Source of the DNA: Bradyrhizobium sp. NDS-1
Lineage (GTDB): Bacteria > Pseudomonadota > Alphaproteobacteria > Rhizobiales > Xanthobacteraceae
DNA length: 64,000 nucleotides
Assembly (NCBI RefSeq): GCF_032918005.1
Contig: NZ_CP136628.1
Location: 124,001 to 188,000, forward strand
Reading direction: 5' to 3'
The translations under genes were made by a program, and so were the position numbers. Under the pieces are notes generated by a model. It was given only the letters and a program-made list of their open reading frames with translations, was not told where the DNA came from and searched no databases. Below are positions 46,386-56,968 of the stretch, piece after piece. Positions within the stretch are counted from its first letter, which is position 1; each line of letters begins with the position of its first letter.

Positions 46386-47111
46386 ATGATGCTGGACCGA
46401 CGACAAGTCTTCGCAATGCTCGGAACGACGGCGCTGGCGAGCCTCGCGCCGACCGCACTCTTTGCAGCGGCACCGATCAAGCCTGACGAGACCTCCGCCC
46501 TGCTCGTGATCGACGTGCAGAACTGCTTCCTGCCCGGCGGCAGTCTCGCGGTGAAAGAGGGCGAGCAGGTGGTCCCCATCATCAACAAGATCTCGAAAGC
46601 GTTTGCGAATGTGGTGATGACGCAGGACTGGCACACGCCGGGCCACGTCTCGTTCGCATCGGTGCATTCGGGCAAGAAGCCGTTCGAGACCGTCGACCTT
46701 CCCTACGGCAAGCAGGTGCTGTGGCCGGACCATTGCGTGCAGGGCACCGAGGGAGCCGCGCTGTCGAAGGACCTTGCGATCCCGCACGCCGAGCTCATCA
46801 TCCGCAAGGGCTTTCACAAGAACGTCGACAGCTATTCGGCCTTTCTCGAAGCCGACGGCAAGACCTCGACCGGACTTGCCGGATATCTCAAGGGGCGCAA
46901 GATCAAGCGCGTTTTCGTGGCGGGTTTGGCGACGGACTTCTGCGTTGCCTGGACCGCGCTCGATGGGCGCAAGGCAGGCTTCGAGGTTTATGTGGTGGAA
47001 GACGCCTGCCGCGGCATCGACACGCAGGGTTCGCTGGCAAAGGCCTGGGCCGATATGGCCAAGGCCGGCGTCAAGCGGATTCAGTCGGCGGATATCGCGG
47101 TGAGCGCGTAG
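46386..47111 (+). CDS. pncA: Nicotinamidase with N-terminal Tat-like signal
   Basis: This enzyme hydrolyses nicotinamide to nicotinate in NAD salvage. The isochorismatase-fold product has VIDVQNCFLPGG (Asp43), a metal-binding TQDWHTPGHVSF, Lys in IIRKGFHK and nucleophile Cys in GLATDFCVAWTAL, a complete catalytic triad. Unlike the usual cytoplasmic enzyme it has an N-terminal segment DRRQVFAMLGTTALASLAPTALFAAA with twin Arg, suggesting Tat export. Two ATG codons (46386, 46389) are possible starts. Confidence 0.87.
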   Translation: MMLDRRQVFAMLGTTALASLAPTALFAAAPIKPDETSALLVIDVQNCFLPGGSLAVKEGEQVVPIINKISKAFANVVMTQDWHTPGHVSFASVHSGKKPFETVDLPYGKQVLWPDHCVQGTEGAALSKDLAIPHAELIIRKGFHKNVDSYSAFLEADGKTSTGLAGYLKGRKIKRVFVAGLATDFCVAWTALDGRKAGFEVYVVEDACRGIDTQGSLAKAWADMAKAGVKRIQSADIAVSA

Positions 47112-47131
47112 GCGACGCGCTCTATCCTCCC

Positions 47132-47235
47132 GTCATTCCGGGGCGCGCGTCAGCGCGAGCCCGGAATCCATTAGACGGTTGTCTCCGCTGCGCGATGGAT
47201 TCCGGGCTCGCGACTACGTCGCGCCCCGGAATGAC
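47132..47235. repeat. Nested cruciform repeat (family B, copy 6)
   Basis: Outer arms GTCATTCCGGGGCGCG (47132-47147) and CGCGCCCCGGAATGAC (47220-47235) match over 16 bp. Inner arms GCGAGCCCGGAATCCAT (47155-47171) and ATGGATTCCGGGCTCGC (47195-47211) match over 17 bp. Both are perfect. It lies between convergent pncA and grpE. Confidence 0.9.
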
Positions 47236-47243
47236 AACCAAAC

Positions 47244-47861
47244 TCAGTTCGGCGCGTCGCTGGACTCGTTGTTGTTCGCCGCCGGCGCTGCCTTCGCGCC
47301 GCCCTTGGCGACACCGACCAAAGCCGGGCGCAGCACGCGCTCGCCGATGGTATAGCCGGCCTGCATGATCTGGACCACGGTGCCCGACGGCACCGACGGA
47401 TCGGGGACTTCGTACATCGCCTGGTGGAAGTTCGGGTCGAACTTCTGGCCCTGCGGATCGAGCTTCTTCACGCCGTGCTTTTCCAGAGCGTTGAGCAGGG
47501 ACCGCTCGGTGAGCTCGACGCCCTCGATCAGCGAGGTCAGACCGGGATCGGCCGTGGCGCGGGCCTCGGCCGGGACGGCATCGAGCGCGCGCTGGAGATT
47601 GTCGGCGATATCGAGCACGTCGCGGGCAAAGCCGGTGATGCCATAGAGGCGGGCGTCGGCGACCTCCTTGGCGGTGCGCTTGCGCAGATTCTCCATCTCG
47701 GCCAGCGTCCGCAGCATGCGGTCGCGCGCTTCGGTGGCTTCCTTCTGCAACGTTTCGACCGAGCCGGGCTCGGGATCGTCGGGCATGATGTAGGGCTTTG
47801 ACACCACGGGCTCAGGCGTCGGCGCGGTCGTGTCTTCGGGTTGCCGGTCTCGATCGGTCAT
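47244..47861 (-). CDS. grpE: Nucleotide exchange factor GrpE
   Basis: GrpE releases ADP from DnaK and works as a thermosensor. The 205-residue product has an acidic Pro/Glu-rich start, the long coiled coil ([28 protein letters not shown]), and the C-terminal beta domain ([49 protein letters not shown]). The ATG at 47859-47861 was chosen. It lies 95 bp after hrcA on the same strand. Confidence 0.96.
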   Translation of the reverse strand: MTDRDRQPEDTTAPTPEPVVSKPYIMPDDPEPGSVETLQKEATEARDRMLRTLAEMENLRKRTAKEVADARLYGITGFARDVLDIADNLQRALDAVPAEARATADPGLTSLIEGVELTERSLLNALEKHGVKKLDPQGQKFDPNFHQAMYEVPDPSVPSGTVVQIMQAGYTIGERVLRPALVGVAKGGAKAAPAANNNESSDAPN

Positions 47862-47902
47862 CGGCTCTAATCTCGAACTCGTTTCCAGGATTGTTGGCCC
47901 GG

Positions 47903-47931
47903 ATATCGTGCCTGAGCGCGCGAAAATCAAG
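47903..47931 (-). promoter_or_regulatory. Candidate RpoH-type promoter for grpE
   Basis: On the minus strand CTTGATT (47925-47931) is followed after 15 bp by ACGATAT (47903-47909), partially matching CTTG...CCxATxT. It lies in the gap between hrcA and grpE. The -10 match is weaker than that of dnaK. Confidence 0.4.
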
Positions 47932-47956
47932 CGCCCGTGATCGGCGGAAACGCCTG

Positions 47957-49045
47957 TCAGCCTCCCAAAAGGCGGCTGACGATGCGGGCGGCATAATCCA
48001 CGGTCGGGATCACACGGGCATAATTCAGCCGCGTCGGGCCGATCACGCCCAGGACGCCGACGATGTGGCCGGCGGCATCCCGATAGGGCGAGATGATGGT
48101 GGAGGAGCCTGACAGCGAAAACAGCTTGTTCTCGCTGCCGATGAAGATGCGCACGCCTTCCGCAGTCTCGGCCCGGCCCAGGAGGTCGATGACGCCGCGC
48201 TTGGTCTCGAGATCGTCGAACAAAAGACGCACCCGCTCCAGATCCTCCAGCGCGTGCAGATCTTCCAGCAGATTGGCGTGGCCGCGGACGATGAGCTGGC
48301 GGTCCTCGTTCTCGCCGCCGGACCAGCTTGCGATTCCGGCCGAGATCACCTTCTGCGTCAGCTGATCGAGTTCGGCGCGGGCTTCCCCGAGTGCCGTCTC
48401 GAGCTCGAGCCGGGCCTCGGCCAGAGTGCGGCCGCGGATGCGTGCATTGAGGAAATTCCCGGCCTCGGTGATCGCCGAGGAGGGAACCCCGGGCGGTAGC
48501 GACAGCACGCGGTTTTCGACCTGGCCGTCCTCGCCGACCAGGATGACCAGGGCCTTCTCCGGTTCCAGACGGACGAATTCGATGTGTTTGAGCCGCGCAT
48601 TGGATTTTGGCGTCAGCACCACAGCCGCCGCCCGCGTGAGTCCGGACAGCCGCGTCAGGGCTTGGTCCAGCGCCGCCTCGACCGAATGCGCCTGGCCGAC
48701 GGATGTGAGCTGGCTCTGGATCGACTGGCGCTCGGCCTCATTGAGGTCGCCCACTTGCATCAGGGCATCGACGAAAAAGCGCAAGCCCAGTTCCGTCGGC
48801 AACCGGCCGGCAGAGGTATGAGGCGCGTAGATCAGGCCGAGCTGTTCCAGGTCGGCCATGACGTTGCGAACCGAGGCCGGCGACAGCGGCATCGCGATGA
48901 GGCGCGAGATATTACGTGATCCCACGGGCTCGCCGGTCGCGAGATAGCTCTCGACAATTTGCCGAAAGATGTCGCGGGAACGCTCGTTGAGCTGGGCAAG
49001 GCCTGCGCGCGGCGCGATCAGATGGATCGGATCGTGATGGGTCAC
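47957..49045 (-). CDS. hrcA: Heat-inducible transcription repressor HrcA
   Basis: HrcA binds CIRCE elements to repress groESL/dnaK-type genes. The 362-residue product has a winged helix ([32 protein letters not shown]...[39 protein letters not shown]) and a GAF-like inserted dimerisation domain, ending [28 protein letters not shown]. The start is a GTG at 49043-49045 preceded by AGGAG. I saw no CIRCE sequence upstream of hrcA, grpE or dnaK. Confidence 0.95.
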   Translation of the reverse strand: MTHHDPIHLIAPRAGLAQLNERSRDIFRQIVESYLATGEPVGSRNISRLIAMPLSPASVRNVMADLEQLGLIYAPHTSAGRLPTELGLRFFVDALMQVGDLNEAERQSIQSQLTSVGQAHSVEAALDQALTRLSGLTRAAAVVLTPKSNARLKHIEFVRLEPEKALVILVGEDGQVENRVLSLPPGVPSSAITEAGNFLNARIRGRTLAEARLELETALGEARAELDQLTQKVISAGIASWSGGENEDRQLIVRGHANLLEDLHALEDLERVRLLFDDLETKRGVIDLLGRAETAEGVRIFIGSENKLFSLSGSSTIISPYRDAAGHIVGVLGVIGPTRLNYARVIPTVDYAARIVSRLLGG

Positions 49046-49214
49046 AAACAGTAACTCCTCTCAGATACACGTAATTTGTCTATCCCGGGCGCTTCTGACA
49101 AGCGTGGCGTTCGCGGCCACGAAATCGGGGGGTGAAAAAACCTTGCCGCCCACCCTCACCCCCCCTACAAGCACCGCGAACAGCCCTACACCTGCGAGTT
49201 TTGGAGGATTTCCC

Positions 49215-49928
49215 ATGCGGCCAAGCCGCCGTGCGCCCGACGAACTGCGCCCCGTGACACTGGAGCGCGGCGTGGTCAAATACGCGGAAGGCTCCTGCCT
49301 CGTGAAATTCGGCGATACCCATGTGCTGGTCACCGCCACGCTGGAAGAGCGCCTGCCGCCCTGGCTGAAGGGCCAGGGCCGCGGCTGGGTCACCGCCGAA
49401 TACGGCATGCTGCCGCGCGCGACCTCGGAACGCACCCGTCGCGAGGCCTCCGCCGGCAAGCAAAGCGGCCGCACCGTCGAGATCCAGCGCCTGATCGGCC
49501 GCTCGCTTCGCACCATCGTCGACCTCGAAGCGCTCGGTGAGCGCCAGATCACGGTCGATTGCGACGTGCTCCAGGCCGACGGCGGCACCCGCACGGCCTC
49601 GATCACCGGTGCCTGGGTCGCGCTCGCCGATTGCATCAACTGGATGAAGGCGCGCAACATGATCAAGGCCAATGTGATGCGCGACAACGTCGCTGCGATC
49701 TCCTGCGGCATCTACAACGGCACGCCGGTGCTCGATCTCGACTACGCCGAGGACTCGGAAGCCCAGACCGACGCCAATTTCGTCTTGACCGGCGACGGCC
49801 GCATCGTCGAGGTGCAGGGCACGGCGGAACGCGAGCCGTTCACCCAGGACGAGTTCCTGAAGTTGATGGCGCTGGCCCAGAAGGGCATCGCGCGTCTGGT
49901 GGACTTGCAGAAACTGGCTGTGGCGTAG
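49215..49928 (+). CDS. rph: Ribonuclease PH
   Basis: This phosphate-dependent 3'-5' exoribonuclease trims tRNA 3' ends. The 237-residue hexameric enzyme starts [30 protein letters not shown] and contains [42 protein letters not shown] and [20 protein letters not shown]. The start is preceded by GGAGG. It is the first of rph-rdgB-hemW and divergent from hrcA. Confidence 0.97.
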   Translation: MRPSRRAPDELRPVTLERGVVKYAEGSCLVKFGDTHVLVTATLEERLPPWLKGQGRGWVTAEYGMLPRATSERTRREASAGKQSGRTVEIQRLIGRSLRTIVDLEALGERQITVDCDVLQADGGTRTASITGAWVALADCINWMKARNMIKANVMRDNVAAISCGIYNGTPVLDLDYAEDSEAQTDANFVLTGDGRIVEVQGTAEREPFTQDEFLKLMALAQKGIARLVDLQKLAVA

Positions 49929-49939
49929 TCAATAGGCCC

Positions 49940-50575
49940 ATGCACCGCCGAATCACGGACAAGCTCGTCATCGCGACCCACAATCCCGGCAAGCTCGCCG
50001 AGATGCGGGAGCTGCTTGCGCCGTACGGCATCGCGGCGGTGTCGGCCGGCGAGCTCGGCCTCGGCGAGCCGGACGAAACCGGCGGCGATTTCCGCAGCAA
50101 CGCGGCGATCAAGGCGATCGCGGCGGCGCAGGCGACCAAGCTTCCCGCCTTCGCCGACGATTCCGGCATCGTCGTCGACGCGCTGGACGGCGCGCCCGGC
50201 ATCTACAGCGCGCGCTGGGCTGGTCCGAGCAAGGACTTCAACGCGGCGATGGCGCAGATCGAGCGGCTGCTGCAGGAGCGCGGCGCCACCACGCCCGACC
50301 GCCGAAGAGCGCATTTCGTCTCCGCGCTCTGCGTCGCCTGGCCGGACGATCATCTCGAAGAGGTCGAGGCGCGCGTCGACGGCACGCTGGTCTGGCCGCC
50401 GCGCGGGACGGCCGGCTTCGGCTACGATCCGATGTTTTTGCCCGACGGCCACGACCGCACGTTCGGCGAGATGGAAAGCATCGAGAAGCATGGGCTGCCG
50501 CCGCTTGGGCTCGGCCTGTCGCACCGCGCCCGCGCCTTCGTGAAACTGGCGGAGATCTGCCTTGAGCCGCGATAG
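49940..50575 (+). CDS. rdgB: dITP/XTP pyrophosphatase RdgB
   Basis: This house-cleaning enzyme hydrolyses non-canonical purine nucleoside triphosphates. The 211-residue product has [17 protein letters not shown], the catalytic [25 protein letters not shown] and [13 protein letters not shown]. It starts 11 bp after rph. Its stop region overlaps the hemW TTG start. Confidence 0.95.
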   Translation: MHRRITDKLVIATHNPGKLAEMRELLAPYGIAAVSAGELGLGEPDETGGDFRSNAAIKAIAAAQATKLPAFADDSGIVVDALDGAPGIYSARWAGPSKDFNAAMAQIERLLQERGATTPDRRRAHFVSALCVAWPDDHLEEVEARVDGTLVWPPRGTAGFGYDPMFLPDGHDRTFGEMESIEKHGLPPLGLGLSHRARAFVKLAEICLEPR

Positions 50576-51776
50576 AGCGTTTTCGAGCGAAGTGGATACC
50601 GGTTCGCGCCAGGAAAACGCGTCAAAACAAGTATCCGAAGCTTTCGGCGTCTACGTGCACTGGCCGTTCTGCCTGTCGAAATGTCCCTATTGCGACTTCA
50701 ACAGCCACGTCCGCCACGCCGCGATCGACGAGGCGCGCTTCGCCGCCGCCTTTGCACGTGAGATCGAGACGACCGCGCAGCGTTCGCCGGGCCGCGAGGT
50801 CACCTCGATCTTCCTCGGCGGCGGAACGCCGTCCCTGATGCAGCCTGCAACCGTCGGCGCCGTGCTCGACGCGATCGGCAAGCATTGGACCGTCGCAGGC
50901 GACGTCGAAGTCACGCTGGAGGCGAACCCGACCAGCGTCGAAGCCACGCGCTTCGCCGGCTATCGCAGCGCCGGCGTCAACCGCGTCTCGCTCGGCGTGC
51001 AGGCGCTCGACGATGCCTCGCTGAAGGCGCTCGGCCGGATGCATAGCGCCCGCGAGGCGCTCGATGCGGTCGCCATCGCGCGCCGCTCGTTCGATCGTTA
51101 CTCGTTCGACCTGATCTACGCCCGCCCCGACCAGACACCGGCGATGTGGGCAGATGAACTCCGTCTCGCCATCGATGAAGCGGCCGAGCATCTGTCGCTC
51201 TATCAATTGACGATCGAGGAAGGCACGCCGTTCTTCGGCCTGCACCAGGCCGGCAAATTGAAGACACCGGACGAAGCGGTCGCGCGGGCGCTCTACGACG
51301 TCACGCAGGAGACCTGCGAGAAGCTTGGTCTTCCGGCTTACGAGATCTCCAACCACGCGCGGCGCGGCGCCGAGTGCCGGCACAATCTGGTCTATTGGCG
51401 CGGCGATGAATATGCCGGCGTCGGTCCCGGCGCGCATGGCCGGCTCGACATCGACGGCGTGCGCCATGCCACGGCCACGGAGAAGCGTCCCGAGGCCTGG
51501 CTGCTGCGGGTCGAGACCAACGGCCACGGAATCGTCACCGACGATCTCCTCAACAGCGAAGAACGCGCCGACGAATTCCTGCTGATGGGGTTGCGCCTCG
51601 CCGAGGGCATCGACCCCGAGCGCTACAAAGGCCTGTCCGGCCGGACGCTCGATCCCAAGCGCATCGCCATGCTGCGCGAAGAAGGCGCGATCACTGTGGA
51701 TGCGACGGGACGGCTGCGCGTGACCAGCAGCGGATTCCCGGTGCTGGACGCGGTGGTCGCGGATCTCGCGGCGTAG
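50562..51776 (+). CDS. hemW: Heme chaperone HemW (radical SAM)
   Basis: HemW is a radical-SAM-like heme chaperone. The CX3CX2C cluster motif [11 protein letters not shown] uses Cys37, Cys41 and Cys44. The [14 protein letters not shown] and [41 protein letters not shown] motifs are typical, with [15 protein letters not shown] and the C-terminal HemN domain. The start is a TTG at 50562 overlapping rdgB by 14 bp; GTG at 50592 is an alternative. Residues 5-23 are coded by a palindromic repeat at 50577-50620, so the N-terminus is unusual. Confidence 0.93.
   Translation: MSRDRAFSSEVDTGSRQENASKQVSEAFGVYVHWPFCLSKCPYCDFNSHVRHAAIDEARFAAAFAREIETTAQRSPGREVTSIFLGGGTPSLMQPATVGAVLDAIGKHWTVAGDVEVTLEANPTSVEATRFAGYRSAGVNRVSLGVQALDDASLKALGRMHSAREALDAVAIARRSFDRYSFDLIYARPDQTPAMWADELRLAIDEAAEHLSLYQLTIEEGTPFFGLHQAGKLKTPDEAVARALYDVTQETCEKLGLPAYEISNHARRGAECRHNLVYWRGDEYAGVGPGAHGRLDIDGVRHATATEKRPEAWLLRVETNGHGIVTDDLLNSEERADEFLLMGLRLAEGIDPERYKGLSGRTLDPKRIAMLREEGAITVDATGRLRVTSSGFPVLDAVVADLAA
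50577..50620. repeat. Dispersed palindrome forming the HemW N-terminus (family D)
   Basis: GCGTTTTC (50577-50584) and GAAAACGC (50613-50620) form a perfect inverted repeat, with inner GCGAA (50587-50591) and TTCGC (50603-50607). This AGCGTTTTC...GAAAACGCGTCAAAAC pattern recurs in Bradyrhizobium genomes by my recollection. It lies across the rdgB-hemW junction and is translated in hemW. Confidence 0.65.
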
Positions 51777-51801
51777 GCCCGAGCCAGATCGGCGGTGCGC
51801 T

Positions 51802-51823
51802 CCTCGCCCGCAAGCGGGAGAGG
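51802..51823. repeat. Palindrome related to that at 10670-10690
   Basis: CCTCGCCCG (51802-51810) and CGGGAGAGG (51815-51823) pair with one mismatch. It shares the CCCGCAAGCGGGAGAG core with the hairpin near 10.68 kb. It lies between convergent hemW and the LpoA-like gene. Confidence 0.55.
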
Positions 51824-51830
51824 TGAACGA

Positions 51831-53063
51831 TCACGCCCCAAAGCTCTTCGGCGAGCCCGCGACCGCAACGCCGCCGCCCTGCGTCACCTTCATCACCGCG
51901 AGGCCCCGTTCGTTGGTGCCATCGGCGCGGAAGCGGAACAGGCCGTCGATGCCGGCGAAGCCGGAGGCGTTGGTGAGCACGTCCGGCGAGAAGCGCGTCG
52001 TGCCCTGCGTGCGCGCGAGGGCGGCGACGAGGGCGACCGCGTCGTAGGCGAGCGTCGCGGTCCGGATCGGCTCGGCGCCGTATTTGGTGCGATAGCGGCC
52101 GGAGAATGCGCGAAAGCCAGCCGGGTCGGGCGCGGCATAGAGACCGCCTTGCAGGGCAGCGCTGGCATAGACGCGCGGACTGTCCCACAGGCCGGTGCCG
52201 AGCAGCTGGATGTTGCGCAAATTCGCGCCCGCCGCAGTCATCGCATCCGCCACCGACACGACGGCATCGCCGTCATCGGCAATGAACAGCGCATCCGCGC
52301 TGCCAAGCTGCTGCGCCACGGTCCGCGCCGGCGTGGCCCGATCGGCGCCGTATCTCTCGAAGGCAATGATGCGCCCGCCGCGCCGCGGCACCGCGGCCTT
52401 CACGGCGGCCTCGACGACATTGCCATAGGCATTGTCGGGCACCAGCACGGCGACGGAGCGCTTTCCGATGCTGGCGGAATATTCGACGATGCGATTGACG
52501 TCGGACTCCGGCAGGAACGAGAGCAGATAGACGCCGCGTCCGGCGATGCTGGAATCGGTCGAGAAGGCGATCACCGAGATGCCGCGCGTCCGCGCGACCT
52601 GCGCCACCGCCGGCACCGATTGGGCGAACAGCGGCCCGAGGATGATCTCGGCGCCCTCGTCGACGGCCTGCTGCGCGCTGGCCTGCGCGCCTTGCGGGCT
52701 GCCATTGTCGTCCTTGATCAGGAGCTGGATGTTCGGGTTCTGGAACTCGGCCAGCGCCATCTCGGCGGCATTGCGCATGGATTGCGCGGCAAGGCCGGCA
52801 TTGCCGGCGGCCGAGAGCGGCAGGATCACGGCAACCTTGACCCCACCGGTGCCGGCGGTCGTCGCCTGCTGCGGCGGGCCGGCCGGCTGGGCCGGCGGCG
52901 CGGAGCTCGAGAACGGGTTGGAGAACTGGCTGAGACTCTGCTGCACGCCCGCGCAGGCCGACAGCAGGGGCGCGCCCAGCAACAGGCCGAGCGCACTCCT
53001 TCGAGTCGCCCCTGACATCAGGGACCCCGGAACGGGAGACTTTGGATAACGCGGGCCCACCAT
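51831..53063 (-). CDS. Penicillin-binding protein activator-like lipoprotein (LpoA/Leu-Ile-Val-binding type)
   Basis: This 410-residue periplasmic-binding-fold lipoprotein has a twin-Arg basic region then lipobox RRSALGLLLGAPLLSACAG. After a Pro/Gln linker the type I ligand-binding domain contains VKVAVILPLSAAGNAGLAAQSMRNAAEMALAEF, VDEGAEIILGPLFAQSVPAVAQVARTRGISVIAFSTDSSIAG and LLGTGLWDSPRV. Such proteins can activate PBP1A or bind ligands. ATG at 53018 gives a tighter lipoprotein signal and is the alternative to 53063. Confidence 0.8.
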   Translation of the reverse strand: MVGPRYPKSPVPGSLMSGATRRSALGLLLGAPLLSACAGVQQSLSQFSNPFSSSAPPAQPAGPPQQATTAGTGGVKVAVILPLSAAGNAGLAAQSMRNAAEMALAEFQNPNIQLLIKDDNGSPQGAQASAQQAVDEGAEIILGPLFAQSVPAVAQVARTRGISVIAFSTDSSIAGRGVYLLSFLPESDVNRIVEYSASIGKRSVAVLVPDNAYGNVVEAAVKAAVPRRGGRIIAFERYGADRATPARTVAQQLGSADALFIADDGDAVVSVADAMTAAGANLRNIQLLGTGLWDSPRVYASAALQGGLYAAPDPAGFRAFSGRYRTKYGAEPIRTATLAYDAVALVAALARTQGTTRFSPDVLTNASGFAGIDGLFRFRADGTNERGLAVMKVTQGGGVAVAGSPKSFGA

Positions 53064-53403
53064 GGCAGCTTCTCTTCTGACCCGCCGTCTCGCCGGCCGG
53101 TCACGACATTCCTTCCACGACACAAGCCGCGGATTCAGACATATTGTCGGCAAATAGTTAACCAAAACAAAAGGATAATGGCCGCTTAACGCGGCCGCCT
53201 TTCCGTCCCGGCAGCTGTTCGCCGTCGCTCATGCAGCATCAAGGCGGCGTTTCCGTCGCGAATATGGCGCGAGGGCCCTCGCTCCCTCTCGACGTGATCC
53301 CGATTGATCACATTCCCGTCCGTTCCTCGCCCCTCACTTCGGCACGATCTTTTTCGGCGAGCCGGTTCCCAGCCCTGCGGATCGTGCCTAAGTTGATCTC
53401 ATT
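53064..53403. other. Divergent intergenic region before rsmI
   Basis: This 340-bp gap holds the promoters of the LpoA-like gene and rsmI. The only clear structure is a perfect short hairpin, GGCCGC (53180-53185) and GCGGCC (53191-53196), next to an A-rich stretch at 53160-53178. I saw no gene in it. Confidence 0.5.
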
Positions 53404-54340
<937 letters not shown>

Positions 54341-54354
<14 letters not shown>

Positions 54355-54742
54355 CAGCCCGAGGGAACCAAAGGTCGCCTCGCCGGAGCGGCTCGCCGCA
54401 TTCCGCACCGGCATCTCGGCCGAGAGCCGTGCCGCCGCCTATCTGATGGCGAAGGGCTATCGCATCCTCGCCAAGCGCTACCGCACCCCGCATGGCGAGA
54501 TCGACATCGTGGCGCGCCGGCGCAATCTGATCGCCTTCGTCGAGGTCAAGGCGCGGGCGACGCTGGACGACGCCGCTTTCGCCGTGACGCCGCGCCAGCA
54601 GCAGCGCATCATCGACGCCGCGCAAGGCTGGCTCGTGGCGCATCCCGAGCATGCCGAATTCGAATTGCGATTCGACGCCATGCTGATTGCGCCGCGCTCA
54701 CTTCCGCGCCATGTGTTGGCGGCATTCGACGCCTCGACCTGA
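54341..54742 (+). CDS. YraN-family (UPF0102) endonuclease-like protein
   Basis: This 133-residue product has a predicted restriction-endonuclease-like fold. It shows the E...D...ExK core: [48 protein letters not shown]. The role is unknown, though it usually lies next to rsmI. The ATG at 54341 overlaps the rsmI stop. Only 10 bp separate it from gshB. Confidence 0.87.
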
Positions 54743-54752
54743 AAGGCAGACC

Positions 54753-55697
54753 ATGAAACTGAACGTCGCTGTCCAGATGGACCCCATCGCCCGCATCAAC
54801 ATCAAGGGCGATTCCACCTTTGCGCTGCTTCTGGAGGCGCAGAAGCGCGGCCATGGCCTGTCCTATTACACGCCCGACAAGCTCTCGATGGTCGGGGAGG
54901 AGATCGTCGCTCCGGTTCAGCTCCTGACCGTGCGCGACGAGCCTGGCAACCATTTCACGCTGGGTGAGTCCAGGCGCGAGGCGCTCAACGGCTTCGACGT
55001 CGTGCTACTGCGCCAGGATCCGCCGTTCGACCTGGCCTACATTACCTCGACGCATCTTCTGGAACGCATTCATCCGAAGACGCTGGTGGTCAACGACCCG
55101 GCCTCGGTGCGCAACGCGCCGGAAAAGCTGTTCGTGATGAACTTTCCGCAGTTGATGCCGCCGACCCTGATCTCGCGCGACCTCGACGAGATCAACGCGT
55201 TCCGCGACAAGCACGGCGCCGTCGTGATGAAGCCGCTGCACGGCCATGGCGGCGCGGCAGTGTTCCGCGTGATGCCGCAGGACATGAATTTCGGCTCGCT
55301 GTTCGACATGTTCTCGGTCACCTTCAGGGAGGCCTGGGTGATCCAGCAGTTCATCCCCGAGGTGAAGCACGGCGACAAGCGCATCATCCTGGTCAACGGC
55401 GAGTTCGCGGGCGCCGTGAACCGCGTGCCGGCCGCCGACGACCTCCGCTCCAACATGGTGCGCGGCGGCGCCGCACAGGAGACCGAGCTCACCCCGCGCG
55501 AGCGCGAGATCTGCGCCACGGTCGGCCCGGCGCTGCGCGAGCGTGGCCTGTTGTTCGTCGGCATCGACGTCATCAACGGCAATCTCACCGAGATCAACGT
55601 GACCTCGCCCACCGGCATCCGCGCCATCGCGCGACTCGGCGGTCCTGACGTTGCGGCAAAGGTCTGGGACGTGATCGAGCAGAAGCGGAAGAAGTAG
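54753..55697 (+). CDS. gshB: Glutathione synthetase
   Basis: This ATP-grasp enzyme joins glycine to gamma-glutamylcysteine. The 314-residue product starts [30 protein letters not shown] and has [36 protein letters not shown], and [21 protein letters not shown]. Full length is normal (E. coli 316). It is in one run with rsmI and YraN. Confidence 0.96.
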   Translation: MKLNVAVQMDPIARINIKGDSTFALLLEAQKRGHGLSYYTPDKLSMVGEEIVAPVQLLTVRDEPGNHFTLGESRREALNGFDVVLLRQDPPFDLAYITSTHLLERIHPKTLVVNDPASVRNAPEKLFVMNFPQLMPPTLISRDLDEINAFRDKHGAVVMKPLHGHGGAAVFRVMPQDMNFGSLFDMFSVTFREAWVIQQFIPEVKHGDKRIILVNGEFAGAVNRVPAADDLRSNMVRGGAAQETELTPREREICATVGPALRERGLLFVGIDVINGNLTEINVTSPTGIRAIARLGGPDVAAKVWDVIEQKRKK

Positions 55698-56151
55698 CTT
55701 GTACTGGAGAGCCTGAAATCTCTCCTCAATGTCGTCCCGGACAAGCGCAGCGCAGATCCGGGACCCATAGCCCCAGGAAGATGTGGTTATGGGGATTTGG
55801 AGTTACCTTTTCGCACCGCAACTTCTCCCTGTGGTTATGGATCCCGCATTCGCGGGGACGACAGCGATGTTGTGCAGGGCTTCTGCGGATCTCATTGGCA
55901 CCCTCGCACCACCCATCACTAACCACCCGTTCACCATGACGCGCCGCCTCCCTCGCGCGCTGAGCACTGCGTGAAACTACGGGGCCGCCGGCCGACCGAA
56001 TAACGCCGCGTTCACCATCTGCCGAGAACCAGCATCGTGGCTGGTCATCGCGTTCGGCCTCGCAACACCCCTTATACTTTTACTCCCTACTCATCGACAC
56101 GGGGGAACACGCCAGGTGCGGTTCGAGTGCCCCGCGTATGAGTAAGAGCGT
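55698..56151. other. Intergenic region between gshB and cpaB
   Basis: This 454-bp gap contains a family B palindrome (55731-55863) and about 290 bp before cpaB that should hold its promoter. Short open frames here lie over the repeat and lack coding character. I saw no tRNA or small RNA gene. Confidence 0.55.
55731..55863. repeat. Palindromic repeat (family B, copy 7)
   Basis: Outer arms GTCGTCCC (55731-55738) and GGGACGACA (55855-55863) match over 8 bp. Inside lie GATCCGGGACCC...GGTTATGGATCCCG and two GTGGTTATGG runs (55783 and 55831). The element resembles the other B copies but with a longer interior. Confidence 0.6.
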
Positions 56152-56958
56152 ATGAATACCGCACGCATTGTCGTTCTCGTCATCGCGCTGGCCGCCGGCG
56201 GCGTCGCTGCGTATCTCGCCAGCAGCTATCAGAATGCGCCCGCGCCCGCTGTGGCCGTCGCCGAGAAGCTGCCGACGGTCGAAGTCCTCATCGCCAAGAA
56301 CGACATTCAGCTCGGCCAGGCCCTCAAGCCCGACGACCTCCAATGGCAGACCTGGCCGGCGGCGACTGCGAGCAGCGCCTTCATTCGCCGCGATAGCAGG
56401 CCCGAAGCCCAGACGCAGATCGCCGGCTCGATCGCGCGCGTCCCGTTGATGCAGGGCGAGCCCATCCGCGAGCAGAAGCTGGTCAGGGCCGAAGGCTCCG
56501 GCTTCATGGCCGCGATCCTGCCGTCGGGCATGCGCGCCGTCTCGACCGAGATTTCAGCCGAGACCGGCGCCGGCGGCTTCATCCTGCCGAACGACCGCGT
56601 CGACATCGTCCTGACCCGCCGCCTGAAGAATCCCGATGGCGCGCTCGCCGGTAACGACCTGATCCTGTCCGAGGTCATCCTGACCAATATCCGTGTGCTC
56701 GCGATTGATCAGGCGCCGAAGGAAAAAGACGGCCAGACCGCCGTGGTCGGCAAGACCGTTACGCTCGAGCTCAAGCCCGAACAGGTCGCCACGCTCTCGG
56801 CCGCGCGCCAGGGCGGCACGCTCCAGCTCGCGCTGCGGAGCATCGTCGATGCCAACGCGGTGGAGGGCACGGTCGAGGAAAAAACGGCCAAGGTGGCCGA
56901 CGGCATCAACGTCATTCGTTTCGGGGTGCCGGCGCGGCAACTAACGTCACAGAAGTGA
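56152..56958 (+). CDS. cpaB: Flp pilus assembly protein CpaB
   Basis: This periplasmic protein of the Tad/Flp type IVc pilus supports the secretin. The 268-residue product has a membrane/signal helix (RIVVLVIALAAGGVAAYLASSY), an SAF domain (PTVEVLIAKNDIQLGQALKPDDLQWQTWP), the MRAVSTEISAETGAGGFILPNDRVDIVLTRR motif and a C-terminal KTVTLELKPEQVATLSAARQGGTLQLALRS. It begins the cpaBCDE run. Confidence 0.94.
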   Translation: MNTARIVVLVIALAAGGVAAYLASSYQNAPAPAVAVAEKLPTVEVLIAKNDIQLGQALKPDDLQWQTWPAATASSAFIRRDSRPEAQTQIAGSIARVPLMQGEPIREQKLVRAEGSGFMAAILPSGMRAVSTEISAETGAGGFILPNDRVDIVLTRRLKNPDGALAGNDLILSEVILTNIRVLAIDQAPKEKDGQTAVVGKTVTLELKPEQVATLSAARQGGTLQLALRSIVDANAVEGTVEEKTAKVADGINVIRFGVPARQLTSQK

Positions 56959-56968
56959 TGGGGGCATC

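Noticed and set aside
49046..49214. CIRCE operator or heat-shock promoter before hrcA
   Set aside because: I looked for TTAGCACTC/GAGTGCTAA and CTTG...CCxATxT patterns. Only a poor CTTGTCA match was present, without a suitable -10.
55783..55974. Small open frame between gshB and cpaB
   Set aside because: Its first half lies over the family B palindrome, it has no Shine-Dalgarno and no recognisable domain.
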